From contig JAFZTV010000021.1 of assembly GCA_017618625.1 (NCBI GenBank), positions 1 through 12,760 on the forward strand: a stretch of DNA of 12,760 bases. Direction: 5' to 3'. Under the pieces are notes generated by a model. That model was not told where the DNA came from, ran no database searches, and saw nothing but the letters and a program-made list of their open reading frames with translations. Shown piece after piece: positions 1 to 6,502 of the stretch; the first letter of the stretch is position 1; every line of letters begins with the position of its first letter. The DNA comes from Bacteroidales bacterium (GTDB lineage Bacteria > Bacteroidota > Bacteroidia > Bacteroidales > P3). The translations under genes and the position numbers were made by a program.

Positions 1-126
1 AAGATTTTCTTCTGGAGCGGGAGGCGTTTCACCAGTTCCTTGTATTCGTATGTATTCGTCCAGCCCTTGTATTGCGTGGAGTTGACAATGGCGTCGTATT
101 GCTTCTGGAACACGGCCTTGTCCGCG
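1..126 (-). CDS. Fragment of an unrecognised gene on the minus strand
   Basis: The reverse complement of about the first 126 bases is open and reads like genuine protein. It contains the pieces KAVFQKQYDAIVNS, QYKGWTNTYEYKEL and VKRLPLQKKI, and most codons end in G or C like the surrounding genes. The plus-strand reading of the same bases is cysteine- and valine-rich and does not look like the FAD domain that should precede lpdA. I infer that a minus-strand gene is cut at both sides: by the window edge on the left and by a junction with lpdA near 122-128. No start or stop codon is visible. I do not recognise the family. The alternative is a chance open frame opposite a divergent lpdA, but codon choice and residue composition favour a real coding fragment. 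Confidence 0.42.
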
Positions 127-1244
127 CTAAGGGCGTACAGTTCCTGCTCAACAAAAACGGCGTGGAGGTCATCAACGGCACCGCTCGCGTGATGCCCGGC
201 AAGAAAGTGGCCGTCAAGGCTGCCGACGGCTTGGAGACCATCTACGAGGCCAACCACATCATCATAGCCACCGGCGCTCGCAGCAAGGTGATGCCCGCCA
301 TGCCCCAGGACGGCAAGCACATCATCGGCTACCGCGAGGCCATGACGCTCCCGCAGAAACCCAAGTCGATGCTCGTGTGCGGAAGCGGCGCCATCGGAAG
401 TGAGTTCGCTTTCTTCTATCAGTCGATAGGAGTGCAGGTGACGCTGGTCGAGTTCATGCCGCAGATTCTGCCTAACGAGGACGAGGACACGGCAGCGCAG
501 ATAAGCCGCTCGTTCCGCAAGATGGGCATGAAGGTGATGGTGTCGTCGAGCGTGGACAAGGTCGATATCGACGGCGACGTGTGCCATGTGACGGTGAAAG
601 ACCAGAAGAAAGGCACCGAGACGGTCATCGACTGCGACGTGGTGCTTTCGGCCGTGGGCGTGGTGACCAACCTCGAAGGCATCGGCCTCGAAGAGACCGG
701 CATCGCCGTGGAGCGCGGCAAGATTATAGTTGACGACTACTACAAGACCAACGTCGAGGGCTACTACGCCATAGGCGACGTGGTTCACGGACCGGCTCTG
801 GCCCACGTGGCGAGCGCCGAGGCTATATGCTGCGTTGAGAAACTCTGCGGCGGCGACCCGCACAAGGTGTCGTACGACAATATCCCCGGCTGCACCTACA
901 CGACGCCCGAGGTTGCGAGCGTAGGTCTGTCGGAGAAGAAAGCCCGCGAGGCCGGAATGGACATCCTCGTTGGCAAGTTCTTTTTCAAAGCCAGCGGCAA
1001 AGCCACTGCTGCAGGCAACACCGACGGATTCATCAAAGTGGTCATTGACAAAGCCACCGACAAGCTGGTGGGCTGCCACATGTGCGGCGACAACGTGACG
1101 GAGATGATTGCCGAAATCGTGGCTGCCCGAGAGAACGGCCTCACTGCCAAACAGATTGCCCACGCCGTGCATCCGCACCCGACAATGAGCGAAGCCGTGA
1201 TGGAAGCCATCGAAGCCGCCTACGGCAAAGCAATACACGGATAG
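72..1244 (+). CDS. lpdA: Dihydrolipoyl dehydrogenase, 5'-truncated
   Basis: This is the E3 flavoprotein of 2-oxoacid dehydrogenase and glycine-cleavage complexes, which reoxidises protein-bound dihydrolipoamide with NAD. Recognisable lpdA sequence starts near base 127 (AKGVQFLLNKNG). Visible parts are IIIATGARS, the NAD-binding loop GSGAIGSE (381-404), the second FAD motif YYAIGDVV near 763-786, and the dimerisation domain ending in the active-site motif HPHPTMSE (1170-1193). The N-terminal FAD loop GxGxxG and the CxxxxC redox disulfide, roughly 100 residues in normal family members, are absent. The frame is open to the window edge, but upstream of about 126 it no longer resembles the family. 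The TTG at 72 is therefore only the first possible start, not a believable one. As it stands the product could not catalyse dithiol-disulfide exchange. It is either a broken gene or a product of misassembly. The identity of the remaining part is secure. Confidence 0.88.
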   Translation: MRGVDNGVVLLLEHGLVRAKGVQFLLNKNGVEVINGTARVMPGKKVAVKAADGLETIYEANHIIIATGARSKVMPAMPQDGKHIIGYREAMTLPQKPKSMLVCGSGAIGSEFAFFYQSIGVQVTLVEFMPQILPNEDEDTAAQISRSFRKMGMKVMVSSSVDKVDIDGDVCHVTVKDQKKGTETVIDCDVVLSAVGVVTNLEGIGLEETGIAVERGKIIVDDYYKTNVEGYYAIGDVVHGPALAHVASAEAICCVEKLCGGDPHKVSYDNIPGCTYTTPEVASVGLSEKKAREAGMDILVGKFFFKASGKATAAGNTDGFIKVVIDKATDKLVGCHMCGDNVTEMIAEIVAARENGLTAKQIAHAVHPHPTMSEAVMEAIEAAYGKAIHG

Positions 1245-1272
1245 TTTAGCAGTTAGCTGTCAGCTTGCAGTA

Positions 1273-1340
1273 AACATATCAACATATCAACATATCAACA
1301 CCCAACATCCAACGTATCAACATCTAACATCTCAACAATA
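1273..1340 (+). repeat. Tandem array of the 8-base unit AACATATC
   Basis: Three perfect copies of AACATATC (1273-1296) are followed by decayed units of 7 to 8 bases, including AACATCC, AACGTATC and AACATCTC. The array fills the space between the lpdA stop and the TTG start of the M23 peptidase. The plus strand is almost free of G, so the transcript should be unstructured here. A closely related array lies at 4357-4423. Confidence 0.85.
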
Positions 1341-1345
1341 GCCCT

Positions 1346-2317
1346 TTGGCCAAGAAACATTCATACCGATTCAATCCGCACACGCTCTCTTACGAGCGTG
1401 TGGTGGTGACCGTGCGTGAGCGATTGAAGAAAATCTCGTTCACGGTCGCCTTCGGATTGGTTATTGGTGTGTTGTTCACTTTCCTGGCGTTCCACTTCAT
1501 CGACTCGCCCAAGGAGAAGATGATGAAACGCGAGCTGGCTAGCTACAAGCGCGACATGCGGCAGCTCAACGCCAAGATGAACCGCGCCGAGGAGGTGTTG
1601 AAAGACCTCGAAAGCCGCGACGACAACATCTACCGCACCATCTTCGAGGTGAACCCCATCCACACGACTCAGCATCAAGAGTATGGCCGCACGTGGGACT
1701 CGGTGCGCAACTTCAGCAGCAAAAACCAGCTGGAGTTCACAAACGAACGCATCAGCGCGTTAGAGAGCCGCCTTTACGAACAGTCTCTCTCATACGACAA
1801 AGTTTATAAGCTGGCCCGCACCCAGAAGGAGCGCCTCATTGCCATGCCTGCTATAATGCCCATTGCAAAAGGCCAATGTCAGCTGGTGTCTGGTTTCGGT
1901 ATGCGTTACCACCCGGTGCTGCGCTACAGCCGTCCTCACACCGGTGTTGACCTGACGGCAAAAACCGGCACGCCCATCTACGCCACCGCCGACGGCACTG
2001 TGACCGAGGCTGGCCGCAATAACCAGAACCGCGGCGGTTACGGCGTGATATGTGTCATCAACCACGGCTTCGGCTACCAGACTCTTTATGCCCACCTGAG
2101 CGAGGTGAGGGCTCGCGTGGGTCAGAAGGTCAAGCGTGGCGAGGTAATCGGTTGGGTGGGCAGCACGGGCCTTGCATCGGGACCGCACCTTCACTACGAG
2201 GTCATCCTCAACGGCAAGCACGTAAACCCGGTTTATTATTTCTTCAACGACCTGACTCCGGGCGAGTTCGAGGAAATACTCGAAGCCGCAAGTCAGGAAA
2301 ACCAGTGTCTGTCATGA
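1346..2317 (+). CDS. Membrane-anchored M23 family peptidase (LytM type)
   Basis: The product is a 323-residue zinc metallopeptidase of the lysostaphin/LytM type, which cuts peptide cross-bridges of peptidoglycan or activates amidases in the periplasm. The N-terminus is cytoplasmic and basic. One membrane segment covers about residues 31-51, coiled-coil stretches about 55-95 and 130-165, and the catalytic domain about 180-300. Zinc ligands and active-site residues are visible: H198 and D202 in RPHTGVD, H250 in LYAH, and H281/H283 in GPHLHYE. The start is a TTG giving MAKKHSYRFNP, which matches the usual MAKKKYKFNP-like beginning of this Bacteroidota family, so TTG is preferred. An AACATATC array lies just upstream and the stop overlaps the ispH start by four bases, suggesting translational coupling. 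Peptidase identity is certain; the substrate is inferred. Non-catalytic LytM regulators usually lose these zinc ligands, which are intact here. Confidence 0.93.
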   Translation: MAKKHSYRFNPHTLSYERVVVTVRERLKKISFTVAFGLVIGVLFTFLAFHFIDSPKEKMMKRELASYKRDMRQLNAKMNRAEEVLKDLESRDDNIYRTIFEVNPIHTTQHQEYGRTWDSVRNFSSKNQLEFTNERISALESRLYEQSLSYDKVYKLARTQKERLIAMPAIMPIAKGQCQLVSGFGMRYHPVLRYSRPHTGVDLTAKTGTPIYATADGTVTEAGRNNQNRGGYGVICVINHGFGYQTLYAHLSEVRARVGQKVKRGEVIGWVGSTGLASGPHLHYEVILNGKHVNPVYYFFNDLTPGEFEEILEAASQENQCLS

Positions 2318-3168
2318 ACGTAGTGGTTGACAGCAACGCAGGCTTCTGCTTCGGAGTGGTCAAGGCCATCAGCAAAGCAGAGGAGGAGCTGGCAAAACGG
2401 CGTCCGCTGCTTTGTCTCGGCGACTTGGTTCACAACAATGCCGAGGTGTCGCGCCTGACCGACATGGGCTTGGAAGTCATCGACCACGAGCGTTTCCGCA
2501 CCCTCGCCGACACCAAGGTGCTTATACGCGCCCATGGTGAGCCGCCTTCGACCTACGAACAAGCCCGTCAGCGTAACATCACATTGGTTGACGCCACCTG
2601 CCCTATAGTGCTGGCTTTGCAGAAAAACGTTCGCAGCGGCTATGAAGAGATGAAAAGGGTAGGGGGGCAGGTGCTTATTTTCGGTAAACATGGTCACGCC
2701 GAAGTCATCGGTCTTAACGGACAGACGGACAACACGGCTGTCATTATCAGCGATATAGAAGACCTCTCGGGTATCGACTTCTCGCGTCCGGTGAGACTCT
2801 ATTCACAAACCACTCAGAATCGTGACCAGTACCGCACTCTAGCCGACACGATAGCCGCGAAGATGAAATCTGATGACTTCAAGGTTTTCGACACCGTCTG
2901 CCGTCGAGTTGCCAACCGCACCTCCGAACTGCGCGACTTTGCTCTCTCGGTTGAGTTGCTGATATTCGTAAGCGGCGCCAACAGTTCTAACGGCAAGTAC
3001 CTTTTCGAATACTGCCGACAGGTGCAGCCCAACACGCGTTTCATATCCGACATCACTCAGATTGCACCCGCATGGCTGGACGGCATCTCGACAGTGGGCG
3101 TCACCGGTGCCACCAGCACTCCACGTTGGCTGATGGAAAAAGTGGCCGAAGAGTTGAACCACATATAA
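2314..3168 (+). CDS. ispH: 4-hydroxy-3-methylbut-2-enyl diphosphate reductase
   Basis: IspH catalyses the last step of the MEP isoprenoid pathway, reducing HMBPP to IPP and DMAPP with an oxygen-sensitive iron-sulfur cluster. The 284-residue product has the three cluster cysteines in their expected contexts: C12 in GFCFGV, C96 in DATCP and C196 in DTVCRRVANRT. Substrate and proton-relay residues are also present: H40, H74 in RAHGE, H128 and E130 in GHAEVIG, S224-S225-N226 in ANSSNG, and S268 in TGATSTP. I chose the ATG at 2314 because the first residues, MNVVVDSNAGFCFG, place the first cysteine at the normal distance from the N-terminus. A longer frame open from 2050 runs inside the peptidase gene and is not protein-like. 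The ATGA overlap with the upstream stop indicates operon organisation. Confidence 0.96.
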   Translation: MNVVVDSNAGFCFGVVKAISKAEEELAKRRPLLCLGDLVHNNAEVSRLTDMGLEVIDHERFRTLADTKVLIRAHGEPPSTYEQARQRNITLVDATCPIVLALQKNVRSGYEEMKRVGGQVLIFGKHGHAEVIGLNGQTDNTAVIISDIEDLSGIDFSRPVRLYSQTTQNRDQYRTLADTIAAKMKSDDFKVFDTVCRRVANRTSELRDFALSVELLIFVSGANSSNGKYLFEYCRQVQPNTRFISDITQIAPAWLDGISTVGVTGATSTPRWLMEKVAEELNHI

Positions 3169-3243
3169 TATATATATAAAGGTGTAGTGGTCCGCACCAC
3201 ATATGTCCATTCAGTATTAACTCTTTAATATTCACAGTTCGCC

Positions 3244-4356
3244 TTGTTTCTCTCCAATCTTAAAATAACCAATTTCAAGTCCTACACCGACGCCGACGTC
3301 GATTTCTGTGCCGGCGTCAACTGTCTCGTCGGCAACAACGGGGTGGGGAAGACCAACCTCCTCGACGCTGTCTATTACCTCTCGTTCTGCAAGAGTTTCT
3401 TCAACTCAATCGACACACAGAACATACGGAAAGGGGAGGAGTTCTTCGCCGTTCACGGACGCTATGAGGGACTTGAAAACCAGCCCGTTCAGGTGTCGTG
3501 CATACAGCGGCGCAACCAACCCAAGCAAATGCGTTACGAGCAGAAAGCCTACAAGGCTTTTGCTGAACACATAGGGCGCATACCGCTCGTAATTGTCTCG
3601 CCCACAGACCAAATACTTATCACCGGCGGCAGCGACGTGCGACGCAAGTTTCTAGATGGCGTCATCTCGCAGACCGACAAGCTCTATCTCGACAACCTCA
3701 TACAATACGGCAAGGCGCTGGCGCAGCGCAACCGTCTGCTCAAACAGTTCTACGACGACCGTTACTGGGATGCACCAGCCATCGACATCTGGGACGAGCA
3801 GCTTGTCCGGTTCGGTCAGCCCATCTTTGAGACACGACGGAAGTTTCTCGAAACGTTCATACCGATATTCAACGACTACTACAACTGGATTTCCGACCAG
3901 CGCGAAAGCGTGGAGATTGATTACCAGTCGCAGCTCATTCAGGACTCCGACCTCGCAAAACTACTGGTCGAGGCACAGTCTGCCGATCGCTACGCCCAAT
4001 ATACTACAGTCGGACCGCACAAGGACGACCTTGATATCTCGCTTTCCGGTATGTCCGTCAAGAAATTCGCCTCGCAAGGACAGCAGAAAACCATCTCGCT
4101 GGCACTCAAACTCGCTCAGTTCCAGTACATCTTCGACCATACAGGTCTGAAACCGATACTGTTGCTCGATGATATCTTCGACAAACTGGACCTCACTCGC
4201 ATCAAGCAGCTTATAAAACTCGTCGGAGGCGACCGCTTTGGGCAGGTATTCCTAACTGACACACAGCCGGGACGTGTACAACAGATTTTCAGCGAACTGC
4301 CCAATGTTGAACATAAAATATTCAACATAACCCCCGAAGGAATATCCATAGCATAA
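3244..4356 (+). CDS. recF: DNA replication/repair protein RecF
   Basis: RecF is an SMC-like ATPase that, with RecO and RecR, helps load RecA at single-strand gaps and stalled forks. The 370-residue product has normal family length. The Walker A motif is GNNGVGKT (30-37), followed by NLLDAVYYLSFCKSFF. The middle carries SPTDQILITGGSDVRRKFLD. The ABC-type signature lies around FASQGQQKTISLALKLAQ (276-293) and Walker B around ILLLDDIFDKLD (305-316). The start is TTG at 3244: MFLSNLKITNFKSY aligns naturally with the family's first beta strand, and no in-frame ATG lies nearby. The 75-base gap after ispH is AT-rich with a short GTGGT/ACCAC hairpin and no poly-T, so read-through from ispH is plausible. 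The DUF721 gene downstream is a common partner in Bacteroidota. Confidence 0.96.
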   Translation: MFLSNLKITNFKSYTDADVDFCAGVNCLVGNNGVGKTNLLDAVYYLSFCKSFFNSIDTQNIRKGEEFFAVHGRYEGLENQPVQVSCIQRRNQPKQMRYEQKAYKAFAEHIGRIPLVIVSPTDQILITGGSDVRRKFLDGVISQTDKLYLDNLIQYGKALAQRNRLLKQFYDDRYWDAPAIDIWDEQLVRFGQPIFETRRKFLETFIPIFNDYYNWISDQRESVEIDYQSQLIQDSDLAKLLVEAQSADRYAQYTTVGPHKDDLDISLSGMSVKKFASQGQQKTISLALKLAQFQYIFDHTGLKPILLLDDIFDKLDLTRIKQLIKLVGGDRFGQVFLTDTQPGRVQQIFSELPNVEHKIFNITPEGISIA

Positions 4357-4423
4357 CCTATCAACATATCAACATATCAACATATAACATATCAACGTAT
4401 CAACATATAACCTATCAACATCC
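4357..4423 (+). repeat. Second tandem array of the AACATATC unit
   Basis: The array starts at the base after the recF stop codon. Exact AACATATC units lie at 4363-4370, 4371-4378 and 4386-4393. Variants AACATAT, AACGTATC, AACCTATC and AACATCC make up the rest. It ends 12 bases before the TTG start of the DUF721 gene. The variant units AACGTATC and AACATCC also occur in the array at 1273-1340, so the two are related. Confidence 0.87.
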
Positions 4424-4435
4424 AAACGAATCCCC

Positions 4436-4801
4436 TTGAAAGAATACCATCGCATAACACGAGGCCGCCGAGCCGGACAAGTCGCTTCTCCATGGCGCAA
4501 AGGTGTCCGTCCCGAATGTATCCACGAGTACGGCATAGCCGAGCTCCTGAATGTCGTGTATGACTATTACGACCTTAGACCCATAATCGATGAAAACGCA
4601 GTACGCAAGGCATACACCGAGATAGCAGGCGAGATGATATCCAAGCTCACAAAGTCGGTATCATTCAAAGACGGAGTTCTCACACTCAAGTTCGACACTG
4701 CCACGCTCCGCCAGGAAGTCTTATACCGTCGTTCCAGCCTTATGGAAAAAATAAACGAAAAACTCCCCGAACCCATAGTTAAAGAAATCAATGTTTACTG
4801 A
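4436..4801 (+). CDS. DUF721 (DciA-like) protein
   Basis: The product is a small basic protein of 121 residues. About residues 34-121 match the DUF721 pattern: a helical segment around LLNVVYDYYDL, then AYTEIAGEMISKLTKSVSFKDG, LTLKFDTATLRQEVLYRR and a closing EKINEKLPEPIVKEINVY. In proteobacteria and other phyla DUF721 proteins (DciA) load the replicative helicase DnaB. Bacteroidota members are only assumed to do the same. Residues 1-33 form a basic extension rich in arginine and glycine (RITRGRRAGQ) that I cannot assign; it could contact nucleic acid. The start is TTG at 4436, right after the 8-base array, and no ATG gives a better N-terminus. Adjacency to recF supports a role in DNA metabolism. 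The family is fairly certain, the function inferred. Confidence 0.82.
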   Translation: MKEYHRITRGRRAGQVASPWRKGVRPECIHEYGIAELLNVVYDYYDLRPIIDENAVRKAYTEIAGEMISKLTKSVSFKDGVLTLKFDTATLRQEVLYRRSSLMEKINEKLPEPIVKEINVY

Positions 4802-4807
4802 TTCAAC

Positions 4808-4840
4808 ACGGACTTAATACGGACCTGATACAGACATAAC
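4808..4840 (+). repeat. Degenerate 11-base tandem repeat
   Basis: Three consecutive 11-base units follow the DUF721 stop: ACGGACTTAAT, ACGGACCTGAT and ACAGACATAAC. The first two differ at two positions and the third is more diverged. The rest of the 4802-5002 gap is AT-rich and holds the kdd promoter. No terminator hairpin was seen for the upstream operon. Confidence 0.5.
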
Positions 4841-4932
4841 TCAGCCCTGCGTCATACCTATACCAGCACCATCCCATCAACAAATCTTGAATCACATTCA
4901 AAAAAACGCCTCCATTTCTAAAATATTTTTAG

Positions 4933-4940
4933 TATCTTTG
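4933..4940 (+). promoter_or_regulatory. Bacteroidota-type promoter -7 element upstream of kdd
   Basis: TATCTTTG matches the Bacteroidota sigma-ABfr consensus TAnnTTTG exactly, followed by TAC as is common. No good -33 TTTG box lies about 19 bases upstream, where the sequence is A-rich then CC-rich; TTTC at 4915-4918 is too close. Transcription would start near 4946, leaving an AT-rich leader of about 55 bases before the kdd ATG. Confidence 0.7.
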
Positions 4941-5002
4941 TACGTTTTCAATTCGAAATACGATAATCAAAATAATTCTTAATCAATTAAATAACTAATT
5001 TT

Positions 5003-6076
5003 ATGCAACCAAAAGGTAACAAATACGGTGTTCACCGTGTACTCGAGCCGAAGGGTGTTCTCCCGCAGCCGGCAAACAAGATTGACAACAATATGGACAT
5101 TCTTTATGACAATGAGATTCTCATTGACGTCCAGACCCTTAATGTTGACTCGGCTTCTTTCACCGACATCATGAACTATGCCAAAGAGCAGGCTGGTGAA
5201 GGAGCCAGCAAAGAGCAAGTCCTCGAAGAGGTGAAGAAAGAAATGCTTCTCAACGTGTCGCTGCAGGGCAAACACCGCAACCGTCGTACCGGTTCGGGCG
5301 GTATGCTTCTCGGTAAAGTTGAGAAAATCGGTGATGCCCTGAAAGGCAAAATCGACCTCAAAGAAGGTGACCGTATTGCTACCCTCGTTTCGCTGTCGCT
5401 TACCCCGCTGCGTATCGACTCTTTCGGCGAGATTCGTCCCGAAATCGACCAGGTTGACATCAAAGGTAAGGCTATCCTCTTCGAGAGCGGCATATATGCC
5501 AAGATTCCCGATGATATGCCCGAAAAGCTCGCTCTCAGCGCATTAGACGTAGCCGGTGCTCCCGCACAGACCGCCAAGCTGTGCCACTATGGCCAGACTG
5601 TCGTCATCCTCGGTGCTGGTGGAAAGAGCGGTATGCTCTGCTGCTATGAGGCCAAGAAACGCGTTGGCGTCACTGGTAAGGTTATCGGTATTGCCAACAG
5701 CCCCAAGAGCACACAGCGTATCAAGGATCTCGGATTCTGCGACATCGTTGAGAGCGCTGCCGGCATGACTCCCGTCCAGGTTTATGAACTCGTTGAGCGT
5801 CTCACCGGCGGTAAGATGGCCGATGTCACCATCAACTGCGTCAACGTTCCCGACCAGGAGATGACCGCCATCCTCATCACCAAAGACGACGGCGTTGTTT
5901 ATTTCTTCTCAATGGCCACCAGCTTCACCAAAGCATCACTCGGTGCCGAAGGTATCGGAAGCGACGTGAACATGATTATGGGTAACGGCTACACCAAAGG
6001 CCACGCCGAGTTCACGCTTCAGGAACTCCGTGAGAGTCCCAAGCTCCGTAAGATATTTGAAGAACTTTATGCATAA
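5003..6076 (+). CDS. kdd: L-erythro-3,5-diaminohexanoate dehydrogenase
   Basis: Kdd oxidatively deaminates 3,5-diaminohexanoate to 5-amino-3-oxohexanoate using NAD in the anaerobic lysine-to-butyrate/acetate pathway (EC 1.4.1.11). The 357-residue cytosolic protein shows the family's characteristic blocks: YGVHRVLEPKGVLPQ (8-22), DNEILIDVQTLNVDSASFT (36-54), GSGGMLLGKVEKIG (97-110), IATLVSLSLTPL (125-136), KAILFESGIYA (156-166), SALDVAGAPAQTAKL (179-193), and the dinucleotide-binding loop VILGAGGKSGMLC (201-213). The ATG at 5003 gives the expected short N-terminus. The gene has its own promoter, a hairpin terminator and G/C-ending codons like its neighbours. In known lysine fermenters kdd is clustered with kamA, kamDE, kce and kal; none is adjacent here. 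Family identity is strong; activity in lysine fermentation depends on the rest of the pathway being elsewhere. Confidence 0.93.
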   Translation: MQPKGNKYGVHRVLEPKGVLPQPANKIDNNMDILYDNEILIDVQTLNVDSASFTDIMNYAKEQAGEGASKEQVLEEVKKEMLLNVSLQGKHRNRRTGSGGMLLGKVEKIGDALKGKIDLKEGDRIATLVSLSLTPLRIDSFGEIRPEIDQVDIKGKAILFESGIYAKIPDDMPEKLALSALDVAGAPAQTAKLCHYGQTVVILGAGGKSGMLCCYEAKKRVGVTGKVIGIANSPKSTQRIKDLGFCDIVESAAGMTPVQVYELVERLTGGKMADVTINCVNVPDQEMTAILITKDDGVVYFFSMATSFTKASLGAEGIGSDVNMIMGNGYTKGHAEFTLQELRESPKLRKIFEELYA

Positions 6077-6184
6077 TTCAAAATCGGCAAACTCAAAATC
6101 CTTGACGTATTTGAACAAGACTACAAGCCGATGCCAAATATGCTAGCCATTTTGAGTTAACGATAAGATAGCCACACAAATAGC

Positions 6185-6218
6185 AAGCCAGCGACCCTAA
6201 AAAGCCGCTGGCTTATTT
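6185..6218 (+). terminator. Likely rho-independent terminator of kdd
   Basis: AAGCCAGCG (6185-6193) and CGCTGGCTT (6206-6214) form a perfect 9-base stem around a 12-base loop. They are followed by the U-rich but interrupted tract ATTTATTA. It lies about 110 bases after the kdd stop. The weak U tract lowers confidence; the stem itself is clear. Confidence 0.7.
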
Positions 6219-6411
6219 ATTACGAATATTGCCGTTATGTTAAGTAGGGTATTATGGGAATAACAAATATATTTTATCCTTTCCCCCACATTTATTTCAT
6301 TTATGTAATCCTACCCTCAACGTCATTGCATTTCGAAAATATTTGAGGTTGGCTCACACCTACGCATAAAAACATCCCGATATTTTTTCACTACAATTTG
6401 AAATATTATAA

Positions 6412-6443
6412 CAATAACTCGACCAAACCCGACTGAGTTATTG
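6412..6443 (-). terminator. Inverted repeat downstream of the rhamnosidase gene, possible weak terminator
   Basis: CAATAACTC (6412-6420) and GAGTTATTG (6435-6443) pair perfectly over nine bases around a 14-base loop. It lies about 60 bases past the rhamnosidase stop. Reading the minus strand, the sequence after the stem is AT-rich (TTATAATATTT) but not a clean T run, so this could also be an mRNA 3'-end stabiliser or a protein-binding site. Confidence 0.4.
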
Positions 6444-6502
6444 CTTGAGGATTTAAGTTCAATCCCAATATCGTCGCTAAAATTTAATCTGCAAAATCAA
6501 AC

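Larger units (their letters stand above)
6077..6502. other. Convergent noncoding region between kdd and the rhamnosidase gene
   Basis: These 426 bases are AT-rich and carry no protein-like frame on either strand. They hold a 10-base inverted repeat (AACTCAAAAT at 6090-6099 and ATTTTGAGTT at 6149-6158), a 6-base pair ATCGGC/GCCGAT (6083-6088 and 6127-6132), the hairpin at 6185-6214, and a 9-base inverted repeat CAATAACTC/GAGTTATTG (6412-6420 and 6435-6443). Both flanking genes point into it, so it must hold the ends of two transcripts. Nothing was recognised between 6222 and 6400. Confidence 0.7.

Noticed and set aside
2050..2313. Longer frame upstream of ispH inside the M23 peptidase gene
   Set aside because: The extra 88 residues are Arg/Gly/Pro-rich with no resemblance to IspH, and the ATG at 2314 gives the normal N-terminus.
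3186..3199. Short hairpin GTGGT/ACCAC between ispH and recF as a terminator
   Set aside because: Only five base pairs and no following T run; too weak to terminate.
6264..6271. Minus-strand TATATTTG matching the -7 consensus
   Set aside because: It lies in very AT-rich sequence, has no gene placed to use it (it would read antisense into kdd), and shows no -33 box.
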